A DNA stretch of 64,000 nucleotides from Streptomyces sp. DSM 15324 (GCF_001514285.1 NZ_KQ949023.1:850203-914202); one strand, 5' to 3'. Positions 18,827 to 28,588 are shown, counted from the stretch's first letter. Program-made: numbers and translations. Notes: generated from the letters alone by a model not told the origin.

Positions 18827-19993
18827 ATGCGTCATTTCGGTCACCTCGCCCCCGAGGTGCGGCAGCGTCTCTTCCACCGGGAGCCCTGTGTCTTCGACGC
18901 CGACTCCCCGGCCCGGCTGCTCGCCGCGGCCCTGGGCGCCACGCTCTACAGCCCGGCCACCCGCCCCCGGCTGGCCGACGACGTCGTCAAGCAGACCGCG
19001 CGCGGCGTGGTGTCGATGGTGCTGTGCCTGGAGGACTCCATCGGCGACGAGGACGTCCCGGCGGGCGAGGAGAACCTCGTCCGCCAGTTCGCCGACCTCG
19101 CGGGCCGCGCCGACCAGGACCGGCCGCTGCTGTTCATCCGGGTGCGCACGCCCGAGCAGATCCCCGACCTCGTCCACCGCCTCGGCCCGCACGCGAGCCT
19201 GCTGAGCGGATTCGTGTTCCCGAAGTTCACCGAGGAGCGCGGCATCCCCTTCCTGGAGGCCCTCACCGCCGCCGAGAACGCGAGCGGCCGCCGGCTCTTC
19301 GGCATGCCCGTCCTGGAGACCCCCGAGCTGATGTACCGGGAGTCCCGGGTGGACGCCCTGGAGGGCATCGCCCGCGCGGTCGACAAGTACCGGGGCCGGG
19401 TCCTGGCGCTCCGCCTCGGTGTGACCGACTTCTGCTCCTCGTACGGCCTGCGCCGGGCGCCCGACATGACCGCCTACGACGTCCAGATCGTCGCCTCCGT
19501 GATCGCCGACGTGGTGAACATGCTGGGCCGCGCCGACGGCACCGGGTTCACGGTGACCGGGCCGGTGTGGGAGTACTTCCGGGTCCCCGAGCGCATGTTC
19601 AAGCCGATGCTGCGGCACAGCCCCTTCCTGGAGGGACAGGCTGTGGAACTGCGCGAGAGACTGATCGAGCACGCCATGGACGGGCTGCTGCGCGAGATCT
19701 CCCTCGACCAGGCCAACGGTCTGCTCGGCAAGACCTGCATCCACCCCTCGCACGTCCCGGCCGTACACGCGCTGTCCGTCGTCAGCCACGAGGAGTACAG
19801 CGACGCGGCGGACATCCTGCGGCCGGAACGCGGCGGCGGGGGTGTGCTCAGGTCCCAGTACACGAACAAGATGAACGAGGTGAAGCCGCACCGCGCCTGG
19901 GCCGAGCGCACCATGCTCCGGGCGGAGGTCTTCGGTGTGGCCAACGAGGACGTCAGCTTCGTCGACCTGCTCGCCGCCGGCATCCCCGGCTGA
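18827..19993 (+). CDS. HpcH/HpaI-like C-C bond lyase (TIM barrel) of a Ter biosynthetic module
   Basis: A 388-residue TIM-barrel enzyme related to citrate lyase beta/HpcH aldolases, of the type found in Ter-linked clusters. Its motifs include VSMVLCLEDSIGDEDV (metal-binding acidic strand end), LFIRVRTPEQ, FVFPKF and GKTCIHPSHVPAV. It begins at ATG 18827 behind GGGGGAG. It lies 29 bp upstream of the PRTase-StiP fusion and probably forms an operon with it and the HAD gene. Comparative work on Ter systems predicted that such trios make a nucleoside-like metabolite; the reaction is unproven. Confidence 0.88.
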   Translation: MRHFGHLAPEVRQRLFHREPCVFDADSPARLLAAALGATLYSPATRPRLADDVVKQTARGVVSMVLCLEDSIGDEDVPAGEENLVRQFADLAGRADQDRPLLFIRVRTPEQIPDLVHRLGPHASLLSGFVFPKFTEERGIPFLEALTAAENASGRRLFGMPVLETPELMYRESRVDALEGIARAVDKYRGRVLALRLGVTDFCSSYGLRRAPDMTAYDVQIVASVIADVVNMLGRADGTGFTVTGPVWEYFRVPERMFKPMLRHSPFLEGQAVELRERLIEHAMDGLLREISLDQANGLLGKTCIHPSHVPAVHALSVVSHEEYSDAADILRPERGGGGVLRSQYTNKMNEVKPHRAWAERTMLRAEVFGVANEDVSFVDLLAAGIPG

Positions 19994-20022
19994 CGGCTCA
20001 CCACCTCACTCTCTAGGGACGC

Positions 20023-22476
20023 ATGAACAACGCAGTGAACAACGGGGTCTGGTCCGGCAGCTGGGTCGCCGAGCGGCTCGGGGTCGGGATCTCGGGGGAC
20101 GACACGCTGACGCAGATGCTGGGACTGGCCCTGCGCCGCAACCCCAAGCGGGCCCACCTGCTCGTCTCCCACGTGCTGGGCAAGCACGTCCCGCAGCTCC
20201 CGTCCGTGGTGTACGGCCACGGTCTCGCCCTCGGCCGCAGGGTGCGGGACCTGCTCGGCGAGGCGGACAGCGGCCGGGCGGTCGTGCTGGGCTACGCCGA
20301 GACCGCCACGGGCCTCGGCCACTCCGTCGCCGACGGCCTGGGCCTCGCCCCCTACCTGCACTCCACCCGCCGGCCGGTGGCCGGTGTCGCCCCCGCGGGC
20401 GGCTTCGAGGAGTCCCACTCCCACGCGACGTCCCACCTGCTCCTGCCGGAGGACGCGACGCTGCTGGTCGGCACCGGCCCCCTGGTCCTCGTCGACGACG
20501 AGTTCTCCACGGGCAACACCGTCATCAACACCATCAGGGACCTGCACGACCGCTACCCCCGCGGCCGGTACGTGGTGGTGGCCCTGGTGGACATGCGCTC
20601 ACCGGCGGACGCGGCCCGCCTGGAGGCCTTCGCCCGGGAGATCGGCGCGCGGGTGGACCTGGTGGCGGCGGCGAGGGGCACGGTCAGCCTCCCCGAGGAC
20701 GTCCTGGTCAGAGGCCGGGACCTGGTGACCGCGCACGAGTCGGCCGACCCGGGGGCGCGGGGGCTCGCGCGACCCGACCCCACCGGCCGGCAGCCGGCAC
20801 ACCACCGGGTCGACCTCCCCTGGCCCCCCGGTCTCCCCGACGGCGGCCGCCACGGTTTCACCCCCGCGCACCGGACCCGCCTGGAGGCCGCCCTCCCGGA
20901 GATGGCCGCCCGCCTCGCGGAGGCGATACCCGAGGGCGCCCGCAGCGCCCTCGTCCTCGGCTGCGAAGAGCTGATGTACGCCCCCCTGCGCCTCGCGCAG
21001 GCGCTGGAACCGCTCACGGACGCCGACATCCGCTACAGCACCACCACCCGCTCCCCGGTCCTCGCCGTCGACGACCCCGGCTACGCCATCCGCAGCCGTC
21101 TCGTCTTCCCCGCGCACGACGACCCGGCCGACGGCCCCGGCGACCGGTACGCGTACAACGTGGCGGGCGCCGGGTTCGACGCCGTCGTGGCCGTCGTCGA
21201 CTCGGCCGCCGACACCCCCGCGCTGCACGCCCCCGACGGCCTGCTGGCGCAGCTCGCCGCACACACCCCGCACGTGGTCCTGGCGGTCATCCCCTCGTAC
21301 GTCCCCGAAAGGCTCCCCATGCTGCCCGAGCCCCTCCGCGGCCCCGCCTTCTCCTCGTACGCGCCCGAGGAGGTCGGCTGGCTGCTCCAGGACCTCTCGG
21401 ACGTGACGCTGGAGGCACCGACCGAGGAGCGGGAGGAGGCCATCCAGAGCGGTGGCGCGCACTACGCGGAGTCGCTGCCGGTGGAGTACCAGCCGAGCGC
21501 GCAGTACCAGGAGCTGTTCCAGGCGGCGCTTAAGACCTCGGCCGCGCGGATCGCGCAGGCCGTGGGTGTCGTCACGGAGACCGTGATCGCCGAGCGCTCC
21601 CCCCGGCCCGTCCTCGTCTCCCTCGCCCGGGCCGGCACCCCCGTGGGCGTCCTGATGCGCCGCTGGGCCCAGTTCCGGCACGGCCTCGACCTGCCGCACT
21701 ACGCCGTGTCGATCGTGCGCGGCCGGGGCATCGACGCCAACGCGCTGCGCTGGCTGGCCGCCCACCACGACCCGCGGGACGTGGTGTTCGTCGACGGCTG
21801 GACCGGCAAGGGCGCCATCACCCGGGAGCTGGCCGCGGCGATCGAGGAGTTCGAGGCGGCGGGCGGCGCCGCCGGGTTCGACCCGGAGATCGCGGTGCTG
21901 GCGGACCCGGGCTCGTGCGTGCGGACGTACGGCACCCGGGAGGACTTCCTGATCCCCTCGGCCTGTCTGAACTCGACGGTCTCGGGGCTGATCTCACGGA
22001 CGGTGCTGCGGGCCGACCTGGTCGGTCCGGACGACTTCCACGGCGCGAAGTTCTACCGGGAGCTGGCCGGCGCGGATGTCTCCGTGGCCTTCCTGGACGC
22101 CGTCGCCGCCCGCTTCGGCGAGGTCGCGGAGGCGGTGGCCGCCGCGGCGAAGGAACTGCTCGCGAGCGACCGTACGCCCACCTGGGAGGGCTGGGCGGCC
22201 GTCGAGCGGATCAGCGAGGAGTACGGCATCCACGATGTGAACCTGGTCAAGCCGGGCGTCGGCGAGACCACCCGGGTGCTGCTGCGCAGGGTGCCCTGGA
22301 AGATCCTGGCGCGGGCCGGGGCGGGCGCCGATCTGGACCACGTACGGCTCCTGGCGGAGCAGAGAGGGGTGCCCGTGGAGGAGGTCGGCGAGCTGCCGTA
22401 CACCTGTGTGGGGCTGATCCATCCGAAGTACACGCGCGGGGCGACCGGCGCCGACGGCAAGGCGGTGGCACTCTGA
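20023..22476 (+). CDS. Fusion of PRTase-TRSP with StiP-like PRTase/protease-annotated protein
   Basis: An 817-residue two-part protein. The N-terminal half (1 to about 430) is a phosphoribosyltransferase with the PRPP motif VLVDDEFSTGNT (155-166), followed by a TRSP-type domain with SLVLGCEELMYAPLRLAQ-like sequence. The C-terminal half (from about 440, FSSYAPEEVGWLLQDL) matches StiP: HYAESLPVEYQPS, SLARAGTPVG and a second PRPP-like motif VFVDGWTGKGAI (about 588-599), ending in a PELOTA-like RNA-binding segment (GVPVEEVGELPYTCVG). In many genomes the halves are separate genes. The adjoining lyase and HAD genes support one pathway. Confidence 0.88.
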   Translation: MNNAVNNGVWSGSWVAERLGVGISGDDTLTQMLGLALRRNPKRAHLLVSHVLGKHVPQLPSVVYGHGLALGRRVRDLLGEADSGRAVVLGYAETATGLGHSVADGLGLAPYLHSTRRPVAGVAPAGGFEESHSHATSHLLLPEDATLLVGTGPLVLVDDEFSTGNTVINTIRDLHDRYPRGRYVVVALVDMRSPADAARLEAFAREIGARVDLVAAARGTVSLPEDVLVRGRDLVTAHESADPGARGLARPDPTGRQPAHHRVDLPWPPGLPDGGRHGFTPAHRTRLEAALPEMAARLAEAIPEGARSALVLGCEELMYAPLRLAQALEPLTDADIRYSTTTRSPVLAVDDPGYAIRSRLVFPAHDDPADGPGDRYAYNVAGAGFDAVVAVVDSAADTPALHAPDGLLAQLAAHTPHVVLAVIPSYVPERLPMLPEPLRGPAFSSYAPEEVGWLLQDLSDVTLEAPTEEREEAIQSGGAHYAESLPVEYQPSAQYQELFQAALKTSAARIAQAVGVVTETVIAERSPRPVLVSLARAGTPVGVLMRRWAQFRHGLDLPHYAVSIVRGRGIDANALRWLAAHHDPRDVVFVDGWTGKGAITRELAAAIEEFEAAGGAAGFDPEIAVLADPGSCVRTYGTREDFLIPSACLNSTVSGLISRTVLRADLVGPDDFHGAKFYRELAGADVSVAFLDAVAARFGEVAEAVAAAAKELLASDRTPTWEGWAAVERISEEYGIHDVNLVKPGVGETTRVLLRRVPWKILARAGAGADLDHVRLLAEQRGVPVEEVGELPYTCVGLIHPKYTRGATGADGKAVAL

Positions 22477-23288
22477 TGGGCGTGCTGGTGGCGAGCGACC
22501 TCGACCGTACGCTGATCTACTCCTCCGCGGCGCTGGCGCTGACCATGCCGGACGCGCGGGCACCCCGGCTGCTGTGCGTGGAGGTGCACGAGGCCAGGCC
22601 GCTGTCGTTCATGACGGAGACGGCGGCCGCTCTGCTCACCGATCTCGGGGACGCGGCGGTGTTCACGCCGACGACCACCCGGACGCGCAAGCAGTACCTG
22701 CGGATCAATCTGCCGGGGCCGGCCCCGAAGTACGCGATCTGCGCCAACGGCGGCCACATCCTGGTCGACGGGGTCACCGACCAGGACTGGCACGCGGGGG
22801 TGCTCGCGCGGCTCGCGGAGCAGTGCGCGCCCCTGGACGAGATCCGGGCGCACCTGGAGGCCACCGCCGACCCGCTGTGGGTGCGCAAGCACCGGGTCGC
22901 CGAGGACCTGTTCGCCTATCTCGTCGTGGAGCGCGAGCTCCTGCCGGAAGAGTGGGTGAAGGAGCTGGCGGCCTGGGCGGAGAACCGGGGCTGGACGGTG
23001 TCGTTGCAGGGCCGCAAGATCTACGCGGTGCCGAAGCCGCTGACGAAGAGCGCGGCCGTGCGCGAGGTGGCCCGGCGCACCGGCGCCGAGCTGATCCTGG
23101 GCGCCGGCGACTCCCTGCTCGACGCCGATCTGCTGCTGGCCGTGGACCACGGCTGGCGGCCGGGCCACGGCGAGCTGGCCGACACGCAGTGGACGGCCCC
23201 CGGGATCACCGCCCTGCCCGAGCGGGGCGTCCTCGCCGGGGAGCGCGTCCTGCGGGAGTTCCTGAAGGCCGTCGGAGGGCCGCGGTAG
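22476..23288 (+). CDS. HAD-superfamily phosphatase of the Ter module
   Basis: A 270-residue HAD hydrolase. Motif I is ASDLDRTLIYS (about residues 6-16), with the nucleophile and acid Asp pair. The late motif GAGDSLLDADLLLAVDHG supplies the metal-binding aspartates, and the cap reads FTPTTTRTRKQY. Its ATG shares one base with the fusion gene's stop (TGATG), so translation is coupled. It presumably dephosphorylates the product of the PRTase steps. Confidence 0.9.
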   Translation: MGVLVASDLDRTLIYSSAALALTMPDARAPRLLCVEVHEARPLSFMTETAAALLTDLGDAAVFTPTTTRTRKQYLRINLPGPAPKYAICANGGHILVDGVTDQDWHAGVLARLAEQCAPLDEIRAHLEATADPLWVRKHRVAEDLFAYLVVERELLPEEWVKELAAWAENRGWTVSLQGRKIYAVPKPLTKSAAVREVARRTGAELILGAGDSLLDADLLLAVDHGWRPGHGELADTQWTAPGITALPERGVLAGERVLREFLKAVGGPR

Positions 23289-23294
23289 CGGCGG

Positions 23295-23516
23295 TCAGCC
23301 GCAGCAGCCGCCGCCGCAGCAGCCGCCACCCCCGCCCCCGCCGCCCGCCCTGGGCGCGGGGGCGTTCGCCGTGCCGCCGACGGCGACGGCGGAGAGCAGT
23401 TTCACCGTGTCGTCGTGGCCGGCCGGGCAGGCGGCGGGGGCGGCGGACTCCGCCATCGGACGGCTCAGTTCGAACGTGTCGCCGCAGGTCCGGCAGCGGT
23501 ACTCGTAGCGAGGCAT
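23295..23516 (-). CDS. FmdB-type zinc-ribbon small protein
   Basis: A 73-residue protein. The N-terminus MPRYEYRCRTCGDTFE and a second pair around PAACPAGHDD form a zinc ribbon as in the FmdB regulatory family. The C-terminus is a striking Gly/Cys run (blocks of Gly broken by CC pairs), possibly an added metal-binding tail. It converges closely on the HAD gene (6 bp). Function unknown; FmdB proteins are thought to be transcriptional or metal-sensing. Confidence 0.82.
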   Translation of the reverse strand: MPRYEYRCRTCGDTFELSRPMAESAAPAACPAGHDDTVKLLSAVAVGGTANAPAPRAGGGGGGGGCCGGGCCG

Positions 23517-23757
23517 GCCGACAGGTTAATGCTCATATGCCGGGCAGACCCCGTCACAGTTTTCCCTCTGTTTGCTTCTGTCGATTTCTTATGTGGAGAA
23601 CTTGCGAAGGGCGCTGGTAATTTGAGGGTGCCGCGATGAACCGCGAGGTCGGGGGGATTCAGGGTTTGCAGCCGAGTCCACGGCAACCATGTCAGACCCT
23701 CGTACGTCTGTACGTCTGCCTGTGCGAGCAACACGAAGGTGCGGAGGGAGACGCGTA

Positions 23758-25983
23758 GTGGACCAGGTGGGGCAGGGGGAGGAGCCCCAAAGGCCGGACG
23801 AGACCATGCAGTTGAAGCTCCCCGCCGCTTTCCGGGCGGACGAGACCATGCAGCTGCGGGTGTCGGACATTCCTCAAGTTCCTGATGCCTCCGGGAGTGC
23901 GGAAAAGTCGCGCACTTCGGGAAATCGCCGCAAGGCCCCGCGTCCCTCCGTGTTTGCCCGAATATCCACGGTTCTGCGCGCCTGGCTGGCTCCCCTCGCC
24001 GCGATACTGGGCCCCTATGTGACTCGTGTCACTCCCTATGTCCGCAGGCTCCGCCCGCAGTACCCGCGCCCCGGCCGCAGCGGCTGGCGGCGCTGGATAC
24101 CCTCCTGGCGGCAGAGCCTCGGAGGCTTCTTCGCCTCCCTGGGGCTGAGCACCTTCCTCCTCGTCGTCGCCTACGCGGCCACCGACGTCCCGCAGAACCT
24201 CAACTCGTACGCCACCCAGCAGGACAACGTCTTCTTCTGGTCCGACGGCACGCCCATGGCCCGCACCGGCTGGGTGCAGCGCCAGGCGATGCCGCTGAAG
24301 GACATTCCCGAGGACGTCCGCTGGGCGGTCCTCGCCGCCGAGAACGCGAGCTTCTACAGCGACCCCGGCATCTCGGTCAAGGGCATCGGCCGAGCCCTGT
24401 TCCGCACCGTCGGCCAGGGCGACACCCAGGGCGGCTCGACGATCACCCCGCAGTACGTGAAGAACGTCTACCTGAACCAGGAGCAGACGCTCGGCCGCAA
24501 GTTCACCGAGGCGATGATCTCCCTCAAGCTGGACGACCAGATGAGCAAGGACGACATCCTCGAGGGCTACCTCAACACGAGCTGGTTCGGCCGCGGCACC
24601 TACGGCATCCAGCGTGCCGCCCAGGCCTACTACGGCAAGGATGTCGGCGAGCTCAACGCCAGCGAGGCCGCGTTCCTCGCCTCCCTGCTCAGGGGCGCCG
24701 GCCTCTACGACCCGACCCTGTCCGGCGCCAACCGCGCCCGCGCCGTCGAGCGCTGGGGGTGGACCCTGGACCGGATGGTCAAGATCCACAAGCTGTCGAA
24801 GGCCGAGCGGGCCACGTACACGAAGTTCCCCGAGCCGCTGAAGAGCAACCCGCTGTACGACACCGGTGAGCAGAGCGACTACCTCGTGGAGCTCGCCACC
24901 CAGTACGCCAAGAAGTCCGCGGGCATCTCCGACAAGGACTTCGACCTGGGCGGCTACCAGGTCTACACGACCTTCGACAAGAAGCGCGAGGACAAGCTCA
25001 CCAAGGCCGTCACCGCCGCCCGCAAGAAGGCCCTCGAGGACGACCCGAAGAACGCGAAGGCGGCCCACTTCGGCGCCGCCTCCGTCACCTCCGACGGACG
25101 GATCCTCGCCGTCTACGGCGGCCCCGACCACCGTACGCAGGGCTACAACGAGTCCAACGCCACCACCGTCCCGGCCGGCTCCGCCTTCCTGCCCTTCGTC
25201 TACGCCGCAGGGCTGGAGAAGGGCATCCACAAGACCCGCGACGGGGACGCCGCCACCGTCACCGGCGACTCGCTCTACGACGGCAACGACAAGGTCCTGC
25301 TGACCACCCCCGAGGGCTACTACTGGGACCGCAGCGGCAAACGCGTCGCCGCCGAGAACGACGGCGGCAGGTCCTACGGGCAGATCTCCCTGCACCGCGC
25401 GCTGGCGCTGTCGGTGAACACGCCGTTCATGCAGCTCGGCATGGACACCGGCCTGGACACGGTGCGCCGGACCGCGGAGGCCTCCGGCTTCCTCCCGTCC
25501 AGCATCGGCGCCCTGGTGCCCGCGCTGTCCCTGGGCAGCTCCACGCCCAGCGCGATCCGGATGGCGAGCGGCTACTCCACCTTCGCCGCGGACGGCAGGC
25601 ACACCGAGCCGTACTCGGTGCTGCGGATCACCCGGAACGGCTCCGACATGCCCCTGGACACGCCGAAGCCCAAGCGGGCCATGCGCACCGCGGTGGCCGA
25701 GGAGGTCACCTCCGCGCTCACCGACTCCTTCCGCACCGCCCACCCGTCGGACGTGCCCCTCTCCTCCGACGGGTCCGCACCGGCGGGCAAGGCCGGCACC
25801 ACCGCCAAGGACACCGCGGCCTGGTACGTCGGTACCGCCAAGAAGGTGTCCACCGCGGTCGTCGTGTACCGCATCGACCTCACCAAGAGCCTGGAACCGC
25901 TGCCTCTGGCGGGCATCGCCGGAACCACCGGCGACAGCGTCCCCTACGGCATCTGGTCCAGTGCCATGCGCCCGCTCGGCTGA
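23758..25983 (+). CDS. Class A penicillin-binding-like protein with degenerate transpeptidase site
   Basis: A 741-residue bitopic envelope protein. The cytoplasmic N-terminus (1-120) contains a duplicated DETMQL motif at 14-19 and 28-33; the anchor is about 121-141. The GT51 glycosyltransferase domain follows, with catalytic Glu195 (AAENASFY), QGGSTITPQ and RKFTE251. The transpeptidase domain has S552-V-N and K678-A-G-T, but the nucleophile motif reads S475-A-F-L478, lacking the essential lysine of SxxK. Glycan polymerisation looks intact while cross-linking is doubtful. The start GTG 23758 is set by GGAGGGAG 7 nt upstream. Confidence 0.9.
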   Translation: MDQVGQGEEPQRPDETMQLKLPAAFRADETMQLRVSDIPQVPDASGSAEKSRTSGNRRKAPRPSVFARISTVLRAWLAPLAAILGPYVTRVTPYVRRLRPQYPRPGRSGWRRWIPSWRQSLGGFFASLGLSTFLLVVAYAATDVPQNLNSYATQQDNVFFWSDGTPMARTGWVQRQAMPLKDIPEDVRWAVLAAENASFYSDPGISVKGIGRALFRTVGQGDTQGGSTITPQYVKNVYLNQEQTLGRKFTEAMISLKLDDQMSKDDILEGYLNTSWFGRGTYGIQRAAQAYYGKDVGELNASEAAFLASLLRGAGLYDPTLSGANRARAVERWGWTLDRMVKIHKLSKAERATYTKFPEPLKSNPLYDTGEQSDYLVELATQYAKKSAGISDKDFDLGGYQVYTTFDKKREDKLTKAVTAARKKALEDDPKNAKAAHFGAASVTSDGRILAVYGGPDHRTQGYNESNATTVPAGSAFLPFVYAAGLEKGIHKTRDGDAATVTGDSLYDGNDKVLLTTPEGYYWDRSGKRVAAENDGGRSYGQISLHRALALSVNTPFMQLGMDTGLDTVRRTAEASGFLPSSIGALVPALSLGSSTPSAIRMASGYSTFAADGRHTEPYSVLRITRNGSDMPLDTPKPKRAMRTAVAEEVTSALTDSFRTAHPSDVPLSSDGSAPAGKAGTTAKDTAAWYVGTAKKVSTAVVVYRIDLTKSLEPLPLAGIAGTTGDSVPYGIWSSAMRPLG

Positions 25984-26027
25984 CCACCGAACGGGCCCCG
26001 CGTCCCCAACCCGAGAATGAGCCGCAC

Positions 26028-27308
26028 ATGAAGTCACCGTCGGGCCGCCGCCGCAAGGCCGTGGAACCGCGCCGCACCGCCGCCGCGCACCCAGGGTTCC
26101 TCACCCTGGCGGCGCTTCTCGTCGTCGCCTCGCTGATGGGCGGCTACCTGGTGCTCGGCCGTACCGGCAACACCCAGCCCACGGCGTCCTCGGGGGACAC
26201 CAAGAAGGCGTCGGCGAAGGCGACCAAGGAGCCGGAGTGGGACGGCAAGACCCATGTCCTGGGGGACGGCTCCACCTCGTACACCGGTCCGCAGAAGGAC
26301 CAGTTGAAGGCGGTACCCCTCAAGCCCGGTGAGCAGCCGCCCCAGTTCGTCGTCCTCTCCTGGGACGGCGCGCTCGCGGGCGACGACGGGCTCTTCGAGC
26401 ACTACCGCGAGATGGCCAAGCGGTACGACGCCCACATGACCTTCTTCCTCACCGGCATCTACCTGTTGCCCAAGAGCAAGCGCGACCTGTACTCCCCGCC
26501 GATGCACGACAAGGGCGCGGCGGCGATCAGCTTCGCCACCGACGAACACATCCGCACCACGCTCGGACAGCTCTCCAAGGCCTGGCTGGAGGGCAACGAG
26601 ATAGGCACCCACTTCAACGGGCACTTCTGCGGGGCCAAGGGCGGCGGCGACTGGAGCGTCGCGCAGTGGAAGAGCGAGATCGACCAGTTCTACGCGTTCG
26701 TGGAGAACTGGAAGACCAACACCGGTGACAAGGACATGGCCCCGCTGCCCTTCGACTTCAAGAAGGAGGTCACCGGCGGCCGGGCGCCGTGTCTGGAAGG
26801 GCAGGAGAACCTGCTCAAGGCGGCCAAGAGCTACGGCTGGCGCTACGACGCCTCCAACCCCGGCGGTCTGCAGGTCTGGCCGACGAAGAAGGACGGCCTG
26901 TGGGACTTCCCGCTCCAGGGACTCCCCTTCGGTGACATCCAGGCCCTGTCCATGGACTTCAACTTCCTCTACAACCAGTCGAACGGCGAGACCGAGGGCG
27001 ACCCCGCCAGGTACGCCGAGTGGCAGCAACAGACCATCGACTCCTACATGTCCGGCTTCAACCGCGTGTACTACGGCAGCCGCGCACCGCTGTTCATCGG
27101 CAACCACTTCGAGAACTGGAACGGCGGCATCTACATGAAGGCCGTCGACCACGTCATCGAGAACGTGTGCACCAAGAAGGACGTCAAGTGCGTGTCCTTC
27201 AGGGAGTTGGCCGACTGGATGGACGTGCAGAAGCCCGAGACGCTGGCGGCGCTGCGCAGCCTGGACCCGGCCCAGTCGCCGGCCGACTGGTCGACCGTCG
27301 TGAAGTGA
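26028..27308 (+). CDS. Membrane-anchored polysaccharide-deacetylase-like protein
   Basis: A 426-residue protein with a signal anchor at about residues 24-43 (GFLTLAALLVVASLMGGYLV) after a basic N-terminus, a Ser/Thr/Lys linker, and an extracytoplasmic NodB-like domain. The first motif is altered (LSWDGALAGDDGLF in place of the usual FDDGP), and the metal His pair appears as GTHFNGHFCG. Four or five cysteines may form disulfides. It lies 44 bp after the PBP-like gene, so the two may act together on cell-wall glycan. Deacetylase activity is uncertain. Confidence 0.82.
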   Translation: MKSPSGRRRKAVEPRRTAAAHPGFLTLAALLVVASLMGGYLVLGRTGNTQPTASSGDTKKASAKATKEPEWDGKTHVLGDGSTSYTGPQKDQLKAVPLKPGEQPPQFVVLSWDGALAGDDGLFEHYREMAKRYDAHMTFFLTGIYLLPKSKRDLYSPPMHDKGAAAISFATDEHIRTTLGQLSKAWLEGNEIGTHFNGHFCGAKGGGDWSVAQWKSEIDQFYAFVENWKTNTGDKDMAPLPFDFKKEVTGGRAPCLEGQENLLKAAKSYGWRYDASNPGGLQVWPTKKDGLWDFPLQGLPFGDIQALSMDFNFLYNQSNGETEGDPARYAEWQQQTIDSYMSGFNRVYYGSRAPLFIGNHFENWNGGIYMKAVDHVIENVCTKKDVKCVSFRELADWMDVQKPETLAALRSLDPAQSPADWSTVVK

Positions 27309-27415
27309 CTGCGAAGTAACCAAACCTCAACCGAACCCCTCTTCACATCACCCACACACGCCGTGCAAAGATGCCCTCCCCGGCATCCCTCCGCCGGGCA
27401 AGAGGGGAAACATCA

Positions 27416-28588
27416 GTGAAGTCAAGGAAATTGAGCCGTTCGAGGCGCCGCGCCACGATACTCGGGGCGGCCGCCGCCTCGGTCGCGGCGGGGGCGGCGC
27501 TGCTCCCGAACTGGTCCGCGGGCGCCGCGGTCGTCGACGACCCCACGGTCGACGCGAAGACGAAGGCCACCTTCCAGCGGCTGGCCGACGCGGTCTTCAC
27601 CGACCGCACCGATGCCCTGGTCACCGGCAAGCAGGGTGACCGCGAGACGCCGCTGACCGACGGCTTCTCCGGCAGCGTCAAGCTGTCCGCGGGCACCGCC
27701 CGCAAGGAGGACGCCGCCCTGTCCTCACTGGGGCAGCGCAAGGACAAGCTCGCCAAGGTCGGCGAGAAGTACAGCAAGGCCGCCACCACCGTCACCCTGA
27801 ACGCCACGCGCGTGACGGGCCGTACGGCGAAGGCCGCGGTCACCGAGACCACGACCCTGACCTACGCGCACGCCACCGCCGGCCAGCCGCGGACCACCGG
27901 CTTCCAGGCGCGGCACGAGCTGACCTTCACGGCGGACCGGCGCGGCAACTGGCAGCTCACCGGCATCGCGGACACCGACCAGGGTGGCCTCGCGGTGAAC
28001 ACGCTGGCCAAGCCGGTGGCGTCCGTCAAGGTCACCACGGCCGACGACACCATGCCGAACGCCGCGCGCGCGGCGACCACCTGGAACCCGCCCGCCGTGC
28101 CGAAGACGGGCACCACGTACGACTACAAGGCCATGGCGGCCTACGCCGAGAAGTACGTGTTCAGCTACAACAAGGACTACCCGGACTACAACAACCACAC
28201 CGCGGGCGGCGACTGCACGAACTTCGTCAGCCAGTCGCTGAAGGCGGGCGGCTGGAAGCACGTCCCGGGCTACGTCTACGACTACACCAAGTGGTTCGGC
28301 AACGCCGACATCCAGTCGGACTCGTTCGTCGGCGTCAACGAGTGGTCGTGGTTCGCGCAGAACTCCAAGCGGACCACCGCGCTGGCGAACGTCTACCAGC
28401 TGGAGGTCGGCGACGTCCTCCAGATGGACTTCGACCGGGACGGGTCCAAGGACCACACCATGATCGTCACGTCCAAGGCCAACGGCATCCCGTACGTGAC
28501 GTACCACTCGAACAACACGTTGCGCCGGTCGGTGGCGAGCATCGTCGCGTCGTACCCGAACGCGTACTACTACGCCTACCGCACCTGA
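27416..28588 (+). CDS. Secreted protein with C-terminal amidase domain (Amidase_6 type)
   Basis: A 390-residue exported protein. The start GTG 27416 follows GAGGGGA. A basic RRR stretch then a hydrophobic ALA-rich helix (RRRATILGAAAASVAAGAAL) gives a Sec or Tat signal, cleaved near AGA-AV. Residues 60-225 form an unannotated region. The C-terminal domain begins near YDYKAMAAYAEKYVFSYN and has GGDCTNFVSQSLKAGG with the likely catalytic Cys, and KDHTMIVTS with the catalytic His, as in putative amidases of the papain-like fold. Probably a cell-wall or peptide amidase. Confidence 0.83.
   Translation: MKSRKLSRSRRRATILGAAAASVAAGAALLPNWSAGAAVVDDPTVDAKTKATFQRLADAVFTDRTDALVTGKQGDRETPLTDGFSGSVKLSAGTARKEDAALSSLGQRKDKLAKVGEKYSKAATTVTLNATRVTGRTAKAAVTETTTLTYAHATAGQPRTTGFQARHELTFTADRRGNWQLTGIADTDQGGLAVNTLAKPVASVKVTTADDTMPNAARAATTWNPPAVPKTGTTYDYKAMAAYAEKYVFSYNKDYPDYNNHTAGGDCTNFVSQSLKAGGWKHVPGYVYDYTKWFGNADIQSDSFVGVNEWSWFAQNSKRTTALANVYQLEVGDVLQMDFDRDGSKDHTMIVTSKANGIPYVTYHSNNTLRRSVASIVASYPNAYYYAYRT

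Noticed and set aside
20023..22476. Possible frameshift joining two genes into the PRTase-StiP fusion
   Set aside because: The reading frame is open throughout with family-like sequence on both sides of the joint and no internal start or ribosome site that would suggest two genes; no evidence of an indel was found.
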